From the NCBI GenBank assembly GCA_937879855.1, contig CALFMO010000064.1, positions 75,561-139,560 of the forward strand: 64,000 nt of DNA, in the 5' to 3' direction. Source of the stretch: an uncultured Acidobacteriaceae bacterium (GTDB lineage Bacteria; Acidobacteriota; Terriglobia; Terriglobales; Acidobacteriaceae). Position numbers and translations under genes: made by a program. Numbering within the stretch: the first letter of the stretch is position 1; each line of letters starts with the position of its first letter. This document shows positions 15,461 through 24,327 of the stretch, in pieces. The notes beneath the pieces are model-generated. The model did not search any database and was not told the origin of the DNA. It worked only from the letters and a program-made list of their open reading frames with translations.

Positions 15461-16870
15461 ATGTACGCGCTCGTTTCCGAGCTTACGGCTGACCAAGTCC
15501 TGGGGGCCTTCCATCGCGACGCTGCGTATCTTTTTCTCGGAGCCGCATTCGTTGCGGTGGGACTGATTGCTGCGGCCTTCTCCACCATTCGCCGCAAGCA
15601 CGATTCCGTATTGAACTATTTCGCTGTCTTTGCGGCCCTCTACGGCATGCGCTTATGGATTCAGGCGAACCTGCTCGGACTCGCCATTCACGGATCGGTT
15701 TTCTATCCCAGACTTGCGTCCGGCATCAATTACATCGTCCCCATTCCCGCGTTTCTGTACTTCGATGCGGCTGGCCTGCTGCGCCGCAGCGGCAGAATTA
15801 TCAGCTACGTGATGGGAATCATTGTGGCCTCGCTTGCGGTCCTGACGTTCGCATTCGGTCCATCCCTGACTTATCAGCTGATCAACAACGTTGTTGTGAT
15901 TACGGCGCTGGTTGCTTTGCTTGTGCAGTCCTACTGGCCGGGCGCGGTCAGCCGGGACTTTTTGATCATCCGCCGCGGGCTGGTCATTTTCGGGGTAGCC
16001 GCACTGGTTGATAACGTTGTCGGAACATGGCGATTGGCCCCCAGGATCGAGCCGTTCGGCTTTGTCGGGTTTTTGGGAGCTTTGGGATATGTTGCGGCCC
16101 GGCAAACATTGGACCGCGACCAACAACTCAACGACATTCAGAAGGAACTTGAGGTTGCGCGGCGCATTCAGCTCTCAATTCTTCCAGCGGAGTTTCCGAG
16201 ATCGGCCAATTTTCGCGTGGCTGCGCGTTACGTTCCCATGACTTCAGTGGCCGGTGACTTCTATGACTTCATCGTCGCCGACGACACCCGCGCTGGACTG
16301 CTCATCGCCGATGTTTCCGGGCACGGTGTGCCCGCGGCGCTGATCGCCTCCATGGTGAAACTGGCCGCGACGGCGCAGCGATAGAACGCAGCCGATCCCT
16401 CGGGCCTGTTATCGGGAATGAATGCGGCCTTGTGCGGCAACACGCAGAATCAATTTGTAACAGCCGCGTATGTGCATCTTGATTCGGCGGCGCGGGAACT
16501 GCGTTACTCTGCGGCGGGACATCCGCCCATGTTGCTGCTGCGCGACGGGAACGTAATGGACGTCGCGGAGAATGGCCTGATGCTGGCAGCGTTCGATTTT
16601 GCCACTTATTCGACCGCGGCGCAGCCGCTGCATCCCGGGGACCGGCTGTTGCTCTACACCGACGGCATTGTGGAAGCGGCCAGCGCAAATGGCGAGTTTT
16701 TCGGGCAGGAGTCTTTGCGTTCGTTGTTGCGTCAGACTTCCGGGAGTGCGCCGGCAGATGCGGCCGATAGGATCATTGCAACCGTTCAGAAGTGGGCGGC
16801 GTCGCAGGATGATGATCTTACCGTCCTGGTGTGTGACTACATGGGGGCAGCGCCGCAGGCCGCTGACTAG
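15461..16870 (+). pseudogene. SpoIIE/PP2C phosphatase with in-frame UAG
   Basis: A membrane-bound serine phosphatase of the RsbU/SpoIIE type, interrupted by one stop. The first part (15461-16384) has about seven membrane helices, a helical linker (QKELEVARRIQLSILP) and the first half of the phosphatase domain (VAGDFYDF, LLIADVSGHGVPAALIASM). A TAG at 16382-16384 ends it. The same frame continues without a shift through NAADPSGLLSGMNAALCG, HPPMLLLRDG and DDDLTVLVCD to 16870. One base substitution explains it. It is a recent pseudogene, a sequencing error or a read-through gene. Such phosphatases normally control anti-sigma factor partners. Confidence 0.8.
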
Positions 16871-16900
16871 GAAGATATTGGCTGATGTGTTGGCTTTATT

Positions 16901-16961
16901 GGTGGGACGCCCACCGGACTGCCGGCGGGATGCCGGCGCTACCAAGACCGGCGCTACACAA
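16901..16961. repeat. GC palindrome cluster
   Basis: GGTGGG/CCCACC (from 16901) and GCCGGC/GCCGGC (16921-16937) palindromes, followed by two GGCGCTAC motifs. It lies between the phosphatase and mglA in convergent orientation. Confidence 0.75.
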
Positions 16962-16964
16962 TTC

Positions 16965-17552
16965 CTAGCCGCCTGCTTTCAACTCTGTCAGCACTTGTTT
17001 GGCAATTTCTTTTAGCGTTTCGAAGACGCCTACGCCCTGGAAGGCGACCGCCTCGACGATCGGTTCACTTTTCTTGCGCAGTTCAGTGGAGAGCATATCC
17101 ACCGGAAGAATATTTGGCAGGTCGCGCTTGTTCAACTGGAGCACGTAGGGAATCTTATTGAAGTCGTAGCCGTGCTCTTTCAGATTCGACATCAGGTTTT
17201 CCAGCGCTTCGACGTTGGCGTCCATGCGCTGCTCCTGAGAATCGGCGACGAAGACAATGCCATCCACGCCGCGAAGAATCAGCTTGCGGCTGGCGTCGTA
17301 AAAGACCTGCCCAGGCACAGTATAGAGGTGAATGCGCGTCTTGAAGCCGCGCACCGAGCCGAGATCGAGCGGGAGGAAGTCGAAGAACAGCGTACGCTCA
17401 GTCTCGGTGGCCAGCGAGATCATCTTGCCCTTCTGCTGGTCCGCCGTTTTCTGGTAAATCACCTGCAGGTTCGTGGTCTTGCCGCCTAATCCGGCGCCGT
17501 AGTACACGATCTTGCAATTGATCTCACGAGCTGCGAAGTTGATGAAACTCAA
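16965..17552 (-). CDS. mglA: MglA-like small Ras-type GTPase
   Basis: A 195-residue GTPase of the MglA family, which in Myxococcus sets cell polarity and gliding direction. The start is a TTG at 17552 with GAGGAAAG upstream, giving a first block SFINFAAREINCKIVYYG identical in layout and total length to MglA. The P-loop is GAGLGGKTTNL, and the G4 motif is LNKRDLP. No mglB partner is adjacent. The longer frame from 17603 is rejected because its extra residues have no family match. Confidence 0.92.
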   Translation of the reverse strand: MSFINFAAREINCKIVYYGAGLGGKTTNLQVIYQKTADQQKGKMISLATETERTLFFDFLPLDLGSVRGFKTRIHLYTVPGQVFYDASRKLILRGVDGIVFVADSQEQRMDANVEALENLMSNLKEHGYDFNKIPYVLQLNKRDLPNILPVDMLSTELRKKSEPIVEAVAFQGVGVFETLKEIAKQVLTELKAGG

Positions 17553-17689
17553 GACTTTCCTCAAAATGCGGGCATGCCCTCCCGGGTCTGCCGCGCACAC
17601 CAATTCCTTATGAAGGCTCGCGGTCTTTATATCATATGGAACGGCCCCAACACAGGTTACTCAGGTGACTCCCAATGCTCGCGGGTACC

Positions 17690-19027
17690 TTAACGAGCCG
17701 ACGGAACGGGATAATACCCCTGTTTGCTGTAGATATTCAGCCCCTTCTTATCCACCAGAACCTCAATGTTGCGATAGGTGGCTGGGCCGGTGACCGCCTT
17801 CGGAACATAGGCCAACGTGTACTGGTTCCTCGCTTCGGATGTGATCTGCACGTACGCCTCTTCAATCGCGTTGCGTGACAGCTCAGGCATGATTTCTCCC
17901 CCGCCGGTCGCGGAAACGTACCTCGGGAGCAGGTCGTTATAGCCCTGGAGGGGCAGATGGTGAAGCCTCTCGATCTGCCGGTATCCGGGCAGCGCACTGC
18001 TGTCGACCACCACGGCTTTTACCTGGATATCGTGTGTCTGGAGTACGCGAAGCACTTGGCGGTAGCTGGCCTTGCTGCCCAACTCCCTTCCATCACTGAT
18101 GACAAAAATTAGTTTTCGGCGGGTCTTCTCGCGCTTGCTCAGGTCCAATGCCGCTCGCAAGATGGCATCATTCAAGACGTACGACTCTCTTGGCGGCGTG
18201 TTAACCGGCTGGATGATCGGTCCGCCTACCGGCGCCCCATTTACCGTCGGTCCGTTCGGTCCCAGTGGTCCTCCCAATACTGGCGGGCCGTTGTTTTTGC
18301 CGCGCACCAGTTTGATTTGGTCGAGCGCCGCGGTCAGTCTCTGCGGCCTTCCCGTAAAGTCTGTGACCTGGGTGACCGTACTGCTGTAGGTGTAAAGCGC
18401 AAACTCGTCATAAGGGCTGAAGGCGCCCACAAGGGAAGCATAAGTCTGATTCACTTTTTGCAGGGCCACGTCAGAAATGCCCGTATCGAGAATAATCGCC
18501 ACAGAAAGTTCAAACGGGTCGCTGGTAAAGTAAGACAGCGTCTGCACCTTACCGTTTTCTTTCACGATAAAGTCCTTGGGAAGAAGGCCTTCGACCCGGC
18601 GGCCGCTCGAGTCCTTGACCATGACCGGAATCTGTACCACGTTGGCTGAAACCGAAATCGTGTAGAGATCTTCCTTGGGATTGATCTGATTTCTGGGTCT
18701 GCTGCCCGTAGGAATTGTCTGAACCGGCGGCATCGGGGGCGGCGTTTCCTTTGGTTGATCCGGAGGCTGTGCCGCTTCGCCCGGGAAGGGGATGGGGTTT
18801 GTGCTGCGGCTCGCGTCCGGCGGCAAGGCGGGCTGCTCCTTGGGGGCCGGCGGCTGAACGGTCGAGGGCGCGTCGGGAATATCCTGCGAGGGTTGGGAAT
18901 TGGACGGCTGCTGAGACTGAGTCTGCGCCAGCAGGGTCGGCAACGGCAGGGCAAGGGTCGCCATCGCCAACAGCGTGAAAGCTATCAGCCTGAACCCGTG
19001 AGCTTCCCTTCCCGTCACTGGCGCCAT
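17690..19027 (-). CDS. Secreted VWFA-related acidobacterial-domain protein 1
   Basis: A 445-residue protein with a signal peptide (LIAFTLLAMATLALPLPTLLAQ) and a long Pro/Gln-rich linker. The von Willebrand A-like domain is of the type restricted to Acidobacteria and relatives. The metal site that should read D-x-S-x-S is DTGIS here, so metal binding is doubtful. Conserved blocks are VMVKDSSGRRVEGLLPKDF at the start of the domain and YTLAYVPKA near the end. The start at ATG 19027 has GAGGGG upstream; the frame runs to 19096. It is divergent from VWFA protein 2. The role is unknown; adhesion or envelope scaffolding is the usual guess. Confidence 0.83.
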   Translation of the reverse strand: MAPVTGREAHGFRLIAFTLLAMATLALPLPTLLAQTQSQQPSNSQPSQDIPDAPSTVQPPAPKEQPALPPDASRSTNPIPFPGEAAQPPDQPKETPPPMPPVQTIPTGSRPRNQINPKEDLYTISVSANVVQIPVMVKDSSGRRVEGLLPKDFIVKENGKVQTLSYFTSDPFELSVAIILDTGISDVALQKVNQTYASLVGAFSPYDEFALYTYSSTVTQVTDFTGRPQRLTAALDQIKLVRGKNNGPPVLGGPLGPNGPTVNGAPVGGPIIQPVNTPPRESYVLNDAILRAALDLSKREKTRRKLIFVISDGRELGSKASYRQVLRVLQTHDIQVKAVVVDSSALPGYRQIERLHHLPLQGYNDLLPRYVSATGGGEIMPELSRNAIEEAYVQITSEARNQYTLAYVPKAVTGPATYRNIEVLVDKKGLNIYSKQGYYPVPSAR

Positions 19028-19142
19028 GCCCTCGTCCCCTCGAAAAACGACCAGTTTTCGTCCAGTAAGATGCCTGAGCGAGTCCATTTGGTGCATCTAA
19101 GTATTAGACTAACACTACCAAAGAACCGCGAGAGAGTCCCGG

Positions 19143-20207
19143 ATGCGTAAGCTTCTCATTTCTCAGTGTCGAGTCTTGCCCGTAATGTTTATGGCTGCCT
19201 TACTTCTGGCGTCCATTCTGCTGATTGCAGAACAGTTTCCCGCCCAAGCTTCGCCAGGCCAGCAACCAGCTTCGACCGGCCAGAAATCCGAGGATTCTCA
19301 AGAACCTACCGAGACCCTGAAGGTCAACGTCAATGTCGTGCAGCTTTTCTTTAACGTGAAAGACAAGCACGGAGCGCTCATTCCCAACCTGACCAAGGCA
19401 GACTTTGACGTCGCCGAAGACGGCAAGCCGCAAACGATCAAGTACTTCACCGCCGAGAGCAATCTCCCTTTGACCCTGGGAATCATGATCGACGCCAGCG
19501 GCAGCCAGCGCAACGTCATCGACATGGAAAAAGAAGTAGGCGGCGCCTTCCTCCGCCAGATCCTGACGGACAAGGACGAAGCTTACGTGATCAGCTTCGA
19601 CATCAGCGTCGACCTGTTGCAGGATTTTACCCGCGACGTCCACCGCCTGCAGGCCGCGCTGAATAAAGCCAAAGTGAACGTGGATTACAGCAGCGGAGGA
19701 ATCCCGGGCATGGGCGGCGGTCCAGTTCCACAACATAATTCGCCGGGAACGCTGCTCTACGATGCGGTTTATCTTTCCGCCCATGACATGTTGTCGAAGG
19801 AAGTCGGCCGTAAAGCCATGGTGCTGCTGACGGACGGGCAGGATGAAGGCAGCCGGTTGAAAATTCAGGACGCGATTGAAGCCGCGCAGAAAGCGGACTC
19901 CATCGTCTATGTCCTGCTCTGCGCCGATCGCGGATTCTACGGAGGGTTCGGTTACTCCGGCGAATCCGACATGCGAAAGCTAACCGAGGCGACGGGCGGC
20001 CGCGTCATCAACGTGGGCAATAAGTTCGACAAGCTCAAAGAAGCCTTCGATCAGATTGCCGCGGAACTGCGCAGCCAGTACAACATCGGCTATACCCCCA
20101 CCAATGCCAAGCTCGACGGCAGCTACCGCAAGCTTGAGATCAAGAACAAGCAGGGCTACAAAATCCAGGCCAGAGCCGGCTATTACGCCGGCCGCAAACA
20201 AGACTAA
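19143..20207 (+). CDS. Secreted VWFA-related acidobacterial-domain protein 2
   Basis: A 354-residue exported protein. The signal peptide (VMFMAALLLASILLIAEQ) is followed by the VWFA-type domain with an intact metal site, DASGS, in LTLGIMIDASGSQRN. Other blocks are VKDKHGALIPNLTKADFDV at the domain start, VLLTDGQDEGSRL in the middle and SQYNIGYTPTN before the C-terminal strand. It is divergent from VWFA protein 1 across a short intergenic region that may hold a shared promoter. The binding partner is not known. Confidence 0.85.
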   Translation: MRKLLISQCRVLPVMFMAALLLASILLIAEQFPAQASPGQQPASTGQKSEDSQEPTETLKVNVNVVQLFFNVKDKHGALIPNLTKADFDVAEDGKPQTIKYFTAESNLPLTLGIMIDASGSQRNVIDMEKEVGGAFLRQILTDKDEAYVISFDISVDLLQDFTRDVHRLQAALNKAKVNVDYSSGGIPGMGGGPVPQHNSPGTLLYDAVYLSAHDMLSKEVGRKAMVLLTDGQDEGSRLKIQDAIEAAQKADSIVYVLLCADRGFYGGFGYSGESDMRKLTEATGGRVINVGNKFDKLKEAFDQIAAELRSQYNIGYTPTNAKLDGSYRKLEIKNKQGYKIQARAGYYAGRKQD

Positions 20208-20215
20208 GTCAAACC

Positions 20216-20308
20216 CTCAACCACAGAGGACAAAGAGTTCCACAGAGGCTCTCCTCTATGTTCCTCTGCGCCCTCTGTGGTTGAGATTTCTTGGTTGAGA
20301 TTTCCTGC
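20216..20308. repeat. Inverted CCACAGAGG repeat
   Basis: AACCACAGAGG near 20219 and CCTCTGTGGTT near 20272 form inverted arms around related CACAGAGG and CCTCTG words, followed by a TTGAGATTTC duplication. It lies between VWFA protein 2 and the aminotransferase. It resembles the CTGTGTCCTCTGTGG-type repeats common in many bacteria. Confidence 0.7.
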
Positions 20309-20337
20309 AATTGATACACTCCCTTGCGGAGGGTTCC

Positions 20338-21447
20338 ATGTCCCGTTTCTCCCGGCGTTCGTTCCTGCATTTGTCGGCTGCGGCTTCGGCCGCCGCTGCA
20401 TTCCAAATCATGAGTGAACCGATGCTGGCGGCGGCTCATCGTCGCCCGCCCCACTCAAAGGATGCGGTGCTGATCGACTCGAACGAGAATCCGCTCGGCC
20501 CCTGCCAGGCCGCGCGCGACGCAATCTCCGCAATCATCCCGCTGGGCGGACGCTACTCCGACAATCTCACCGACGAACTCGTCAGCACCTTCGCCCAAGG
20601 CGAGGGCCTGAATCCTGATTACATCTACAGCACCGCCGGCTCAACGCCTCCACTTTGCCTTAGCGTGCTGGCATTCACATCGCCGCAGAAGAGTTACGTC
20701 ACCGCCGATCCGGGTTTCGAGACGGGCATGATGATGGCTGCGGTTTCAGGCGCTCGCGTGGTGAAGGTTCCCCTTACGAAGTCATATGCGCACGACGTCA
20801 AAGCCATGCTGGCCACTGCTCCCGACGCCGGAGTCTTCTACATCTGCAATCCCAATAACCCTACCGGCACTCTGACTCCGCACTCGGACATCGAGGAGCT
20901 CGTCGCCAACAAGCCCAAAGACTCGATCGTCATCGTCGACGAAGCCTACATTCACTTGAGCGAAGCGCCCTCCGCGCTCGATCTGGTCAAAGCCGGCAAA
21001 GATGTGATCGTGTTGCGAACGTTCTCCAAGGTCTACGGCATGGCCGGCCTGCGCTGTGGATTTGTGATTGCCCGCCCGGACGTACTGGAAAAAGTTGTGG
21101 CGCGCGGTGGACAGAACTTTATGCCCACGACCGCCGTCACCGCTGCCATCGCCAGCCTGAAGGACACGACCCTTGTCCCGGAGCGGCGACGCATCAACGC
21201 AGGCGTTCGCCAGCAGACATTTCAGTGGCTCGAGCGCAACGGCTACTCTTACATTCCTTCGGAGTCCAACTGTTTTATGCTCGACACCAAGCGCCCCGGC
21301 AAAGATGTGAGGGAAGCCATGGCGAAAGAAAACGTCTTGATTGGCCGGGTCTGGCCGCTGATGCCAACGTACGTCCGCATCACGGTAGGAACGCAAGCCG
21401 AAATGGAGCGCTTCCAGGCCGCCTTCCAAAAAGTAATGAAAGCTTAA
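20338..21447 (+). CDS. Tat-exported HisC-like PLP aminotransferase
   Basis: A 369-residue type I fold aminotransferase closest to histidinol-phosphate aminotransferase. The PLP lysine is in TFSKVYGMAGLRCGF, and CNPNNPTGT and VDEAYIH are typical. A twin-arginine signal (SRFSRRSFLHLSAAAS) precedes the domain, so the enzyme is probably exported folded with PLP. The start at ATG 20338 has GGAGGG upstream; an earlier ATG at 20311 lies in repeat sequence. No histidine genes are nearby, so it is unlikely to be the biosynthetic HisC. The true substrate is unknown. Confidence 0.85.
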   Translation: MSRFSRRSFLHLSAAASAAAAFQIMSEPMLAAAHRRPPHSKDAVLIDSNENPLGPCQAARDAISAIIPLGGRYSDNLTDELVSTFAQGEGLNPDYIYSTAGSTPPLCLSVLAFTSPQKSYVTADPGFETGMMMAAVSGARVVKVPLTKSYAHDVKAMLATAPDAGVFYICNPNNPTGTLTPHSDIEELVANKPKDSIVIVDEAYIHLSEAPSALDLVKAGKDVIVLRTFSKVYGMAGLRCGFVIARPDVLEKVVARGGQNFMPTTAVTAAIASLKDTTLVPERRRINAGVRQQTFQWLERNGYSYIPSESNCFMLDTKRPGKDVREAMAKENVLIGRVWPLMPTYVRITVGTQAEMERFQAAFQKVMKA

Positions 21448-21556
21448 ATGTGGCGCGGGCACTCTTGCCCGCGGCTTTTGGTAGTGCCAGCCACTGGCCG
21501 GCTGTCCCGTGGGCGTCCCGCCCGCGGCCGCCGGAACGGCGGCGCTACTTTGCCGG
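21448..21556. repeat. Palindrome cluster between convergent genes
   Basis: CGCGGGCA/TGCCCGCG (21454-21473) has the CTCT-type loop of the A hairpin family. Further GCCGCCG/GGCGGC palindromes follow to GCGCTAC. It separates the aminotransferase from the convergent oxidoreductase and may act as a terminator. Confidence 0.75.
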
Positions 21557-21558
21557 CG

Positions 21559-22617
21559 TTACTCCACGGCTTCCGTCCACCGCACCCTCCGCCCTTCCCG
21601 GCTACTCTTATGCGCCAGCAATATCCCGCGCATGGTACGCAGCGCCTGCTCCGGTGTCACATCCAGCGGAGTTTTCTTCTCGATCGCGTCCCTCACGTTG
21701 GCGTAGAACTCGCGATAGTCTCCGCGCTCAGTCTTTACCCGGCGCGTCTCCCCATTCACCCGGCTCAAAGTTCCCCAACGATCCTCCGGCTCGACACCCC
21801 AATCGTCTCCCCAATCCGGCCCGTCAGGACAGCTCTCGCTGCGCAGAATCGCCTCCTGCGGATCCATCCCCGATTTCAAATACGATCCCTCCGTTCCGTG
21901 CAGCAGCAGATGAGGCCCGGGAGCATAGGCAATCGTGCGAGCGCGCAGGGTCGCTCGCAGCCGCGGATATTCCATATACACGTCGAACGAATCGTCGATC
22001 TTCGAATCTGCCCGCTGGCAGAATGCCGACGCCCAAACCGTCTCGGGCTCGCCGAACAAAACCAGCGCTCCATCAATCAAATGCGGCCCCAGATCCCAGA
22101 GGACGCCGCCAGCTGCAGACTCCGGGCGCTCCCTCCACGCGCTTGGCTTGCTCTCGAGGCGAAACCGGTCAAAGCGCGACTCGTACTCGACCACCGTGCC
22201 CAATTCACCCGACTTCACTAACTTCTTGATCGTCTGAAAATCTCCGTCCCAGCGCCGGTCCTGATACACGGTCACGAGGCGTCCGCGCTCGGCGGCGAGG
22301 CGCACCAGTTGCTCGGCCTCCGCCATCGTCGGGGTGAATGGCTTGTCCACCACCACATCGCGTCCCGCTTCCAGGCAGGCCTTCGTGTAGGAGAAGTGCG
22401 AATCGTTCGGAGTGGCCACCACGACCAAACCAATGGTTTTGTCGGAGAGCATTTCATCCAGCGTCCGCGCCACGCGGACTTCGGGATATTTTTCCTTCGC
22501 CTTGTTCCCACGGCGTTCGAGAATGCAGGCCAGTTCCATTCCTTTGACGCCGCGAATCACCGGCGCATGAAACGCCTGCCCTGCCAATCCAAATCCGATC
22601 AAGCCCACACGAACCAT
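21559..22617 (-). CDS. Gfo/Idh/MocA-family oxidoreductase
   Basis: A 352-residue NAD(P)-dependent oxidoreductase, usually acting on sugars or sugar-like alcohols. The N-terminal Rossmann fold is GLIGFGLAGQAFHAPVI, the family signature is in VVVDKPFTPTMAEAEQL, and the C-terminal GFO_IDH_MocA domain begins near WDGDFQTIKKLV. The catalytic region WDLGPHLIDGA has the expected Asp-x2-Pro-His. No signal peptide is present. Neighbours give no pathway. Confidence 0.88.
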   Translation of the reverse strand: MVRVGLIGFGLAGQAFHAPVIRGVKGMELACILERRGNKAKEKYPEVRVARTLDEMLSDKTIGLVVVATPNDSHFSYTKACLEAGRDVVVDKPFTPTMAEAEQLVRLAAERGRLVTVYQDRRWDGDFQTIKKLVKSGELGTVVEYESRFDRFRLESKPSAWRERPESAAGGVLWDLGPHLIDGALVLFGEPETVWASAFCQRADSKIDDSFDVYMEYPRLRATLRARTIAYAPGPHLLLHGTEGSYLKSGMDPQEAILRSESCPDGPDWGDDWGVEPEDRWGTLSRVNGETRRVKTERGDYREFYANVRDAIEKKTPLDVTPEQALRTMRGILLAHKSSREGRRVRWTEAVE

Positions 22618-22660
22618 GCTTTTCTTTCTCCTGAGTGGTGCGGAAACTATTCAGCGATCT

Positions 22661-23065
22661 TTAACGATCTTTCACGCGCCGCACAAATTTCAATCCCGAC
22701 CAGACCTCAGTCACCGCACAGACTTTTATATCCACCAGCCCTGCAGCGAGTCCAATCTCCCGCACGATGTTTTCATTCAGATCCGTGGCCACGCCCGAAC
22801 TCTTCTTGGGCCAGCTGACCCATAGCATTCCGGCGGGCGCAAGCAGCTTGGCGATGCGTTTGAAATCCTGCGGCAATTGCGTTTCTGATTTTGTGAATAG
22901 GATCGCGAAATCAAGCGGGCCCTTCCCGTTACTAACGCTTCCGCATCCGGCTAGTGCGGTTTTCAATTCAGCACGCACATCGTCGGGAGTATCGACCAGG
23001 CAAACCCGCGCCCCCGGCTTGATTCCCAGCTTCTTCGGCAGCGGCGTTCCAGAATATCCCGGCAT
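22661..23065 (-). CDS. DUF3052-family protein
   Basis: A 134-residue protein of a small family of unknown function. It starts MPGYSGTPLPKKLGIKPG, which is typical of the family, and has FAILFTKSETQL and GMLWVSWPKKSSG. The fold resembles a Rossmann-like domain without the usual nucleotide loop. It lies 44 bp upstream of the Gfo/Idh gene on the same strand, so the two may be cotranscribed. Confidence 0.8.
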   Translation of the reverse strand: MPGYSGTPLPKKLGIKPGARVCLVDTPDDVRAELKTALAGCGSVSNGKGPLDFAILFTKSETQLPQDFKRIAKLLAPAGMLWVSWPKKSSGVATDLNENIVREIGLAAGLVDIKVCAVTEVWSGLKFVRRVKDR

Positions 23066-23133
23066 GAGGTCGCGACGAGAGCGCGCCGCAGATTGTACCC
23101 TGTGTAAGAAGAAAATTCATCCCGACTACTGGT

Positions 23134-23207
23134 TACGTAGCGGTGGACGCATTCGTCCGCCGCCCGAGCGAAGCGAGCGCCCCGGACGAATGCGTCCGGG
23201 GCCACGT
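23134..23207. repeat. Paired head-to-head palindromic repeat
   Basis: A first A hairpin (23141-23162, arms ending GGACG/CGTCC) and a second one in the opposite orientation (CCCCGGACG 23180-23188, CGTCCGGGG 23193-23201) are separated by GAGCGAAGCGAGCG. The ends are ACGTAG and CCACGT. It lies between DUF3052 and VWFA protein 3. Confidence 0.88.
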
Positions 23208-23244
23208 GATTCTGATAGGAATCGGCTGAGGCCCGATGACCGCG

Positions 23245-24285
23245 CTAACGCCCCGGCGCGTACCATCCGCGACGCGACCGCACCCGCAGATTCTTCTTGT
23301 CGTTGGCCACGATTTCGATGGTGCGGTAATGCCCGTCTGGCTTGAGGTTCGCCGGCTTGTAGGAAACGGCGTACTGGCTGCGAAGTTCGTCCTGTATTTC
23401 GGAAAAATCGTTAGACACATCGCGAATCTGGAAGGGAAAGAAGGCGCGCCCGCCAGTGGCGTCGGCGATGCGCTCCAGCACTTTGTCGCCCTGCCCTTTG
23501 GTGCCGCTCACGTTGGTGCTGATGGTGTAGACGATGGCCTCGGCGCGCTGCGCCATCTCGATGGCTTCTTCACGGGTGACGTGGCTCTGGTTATCTTCAC
23601 CGTCACTAAGCAAAATAATGACCCGCCGCACGGTCGCACCTGTCGACCCCTTCAGCAGCTTGTCGCGGCAAGCGAAATACAGCGCATCGTAAAGCGCGGT
23701 GCCGCCTCCGGGCCGTAGTTCGTGCACTCCATGTGCCAGCAATTCCGTGTTGTCGGTGAAGTCCTGCGTCACCTCCGGGGTCACGTCGAAACCCACCACG
23801 AATGCCTGATCGATGCGGGGATGAATCGTCTGGTTGAGAAACTCGATGGCGGATTGCTGTTCAAACTTGAAGCGGTCGCGCACCGAATTGCTGGCGTCGA
23901 TCAGCAGGCCGACCTGCAGCGGAAGGTTGGTCTCCGCGTGGAAGCTGCGAATTTCCTCCGGCGGCTTGTTGTCGTCGAGCACTTGGAAGTCGCTCTGCTT
24001 CAGATCGGTAATACGCCGCCCATGCTTGTCGGTCACGGTGAAGACTACGTTCACTTCGTTGGTGGTCGCGCGGATCCTGGGGAGGGCGTCATCGCCCGCG
24101 GGAGCATTAGGATCGGAAGGCTTCTGCTCCGGCGCCGCCGCAGAATCTGGAGAGGGCGTAGCCTGTGCCGTGGACGTTGGAGTAGTCGACTTTGGGGGCG
24201 CCGACTGTGCAGTTGCGCTCCCCGCCAGAAGCACCAGAAGAAGCACGCCGGAACTGGTAATAATCTTCGTCCCCAAAGGTTCCAT
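23245..24285 (-). CDS. Secreted VWFA-related acidobacterial-domain protein 3
   Basis: A 346-residue exported protein. The signal peptide (SSGVLLLVLLAGSATAQ) and a Pro/Ala-rich linker lead to the VWFA domain, with intact metal site DASNS in LQVGLLIDASNSVRD. Other blocks are DKHGRRITDLKQSDF, VIILLSDGEDNQSH and YAVSYKPANLKPD. The ATG at 24285 is chosen over 24315 because the signal peptide then starts at the N-terminus. The gene follows the pseudouridine synthase by 43 bp and may share its transcript. Confidence 0.85.
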   Translation of the reverse strand: MEPLGTKIITSSGVLLLVLLAGSATAQSAPPKSTTPTSTAQATPSPDSAAAPEQKPSDPNAPAGDDALPRIRATTNEVNVVFTVTDKHGRRITDLKQSDFQVLDDNKPPEEIRSFHAETNLPLQVGLLIDASNSVRDRFKFEQQSAIEFLNQTIHPRIDQAFVVGFDVTPEVTQDFTDNTELLAHGVHELRPGGGTALYDALYFACRDKLLKGSTGATVRRVIILLSDGEDNQSHVTREEAIEMAQRAEAIVYTISTNVSGTKGQGDKVLERIADATGGRAFFPFQIRDVSNDFSEIQDELRSQYAVSYKPANLKPDGHYRTIEIVANDKKNLRVRSRRGWYAPGR

Positions 24286-24327
24286 CACTAGGAATATTAT
24301 ATCCGCCCGCGGCAAGCCCCGCCTGCC

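Noticed and set aside
16382..16384. UAG recoding or read-through as a programmed event.
   Set aside because: No other UAG within conserved genes was noticed and many genes here end in TAG, so a simple mutation or error is more likely.
21225..22229. Long plus-strand frame of 334 codons.
   Set aside because: It overlaps the aminotransferase and the Gfo/Idh gene on other frames and has the Arg/Pro/Ser-rich look of a shadow frame in GC-rich DNA.
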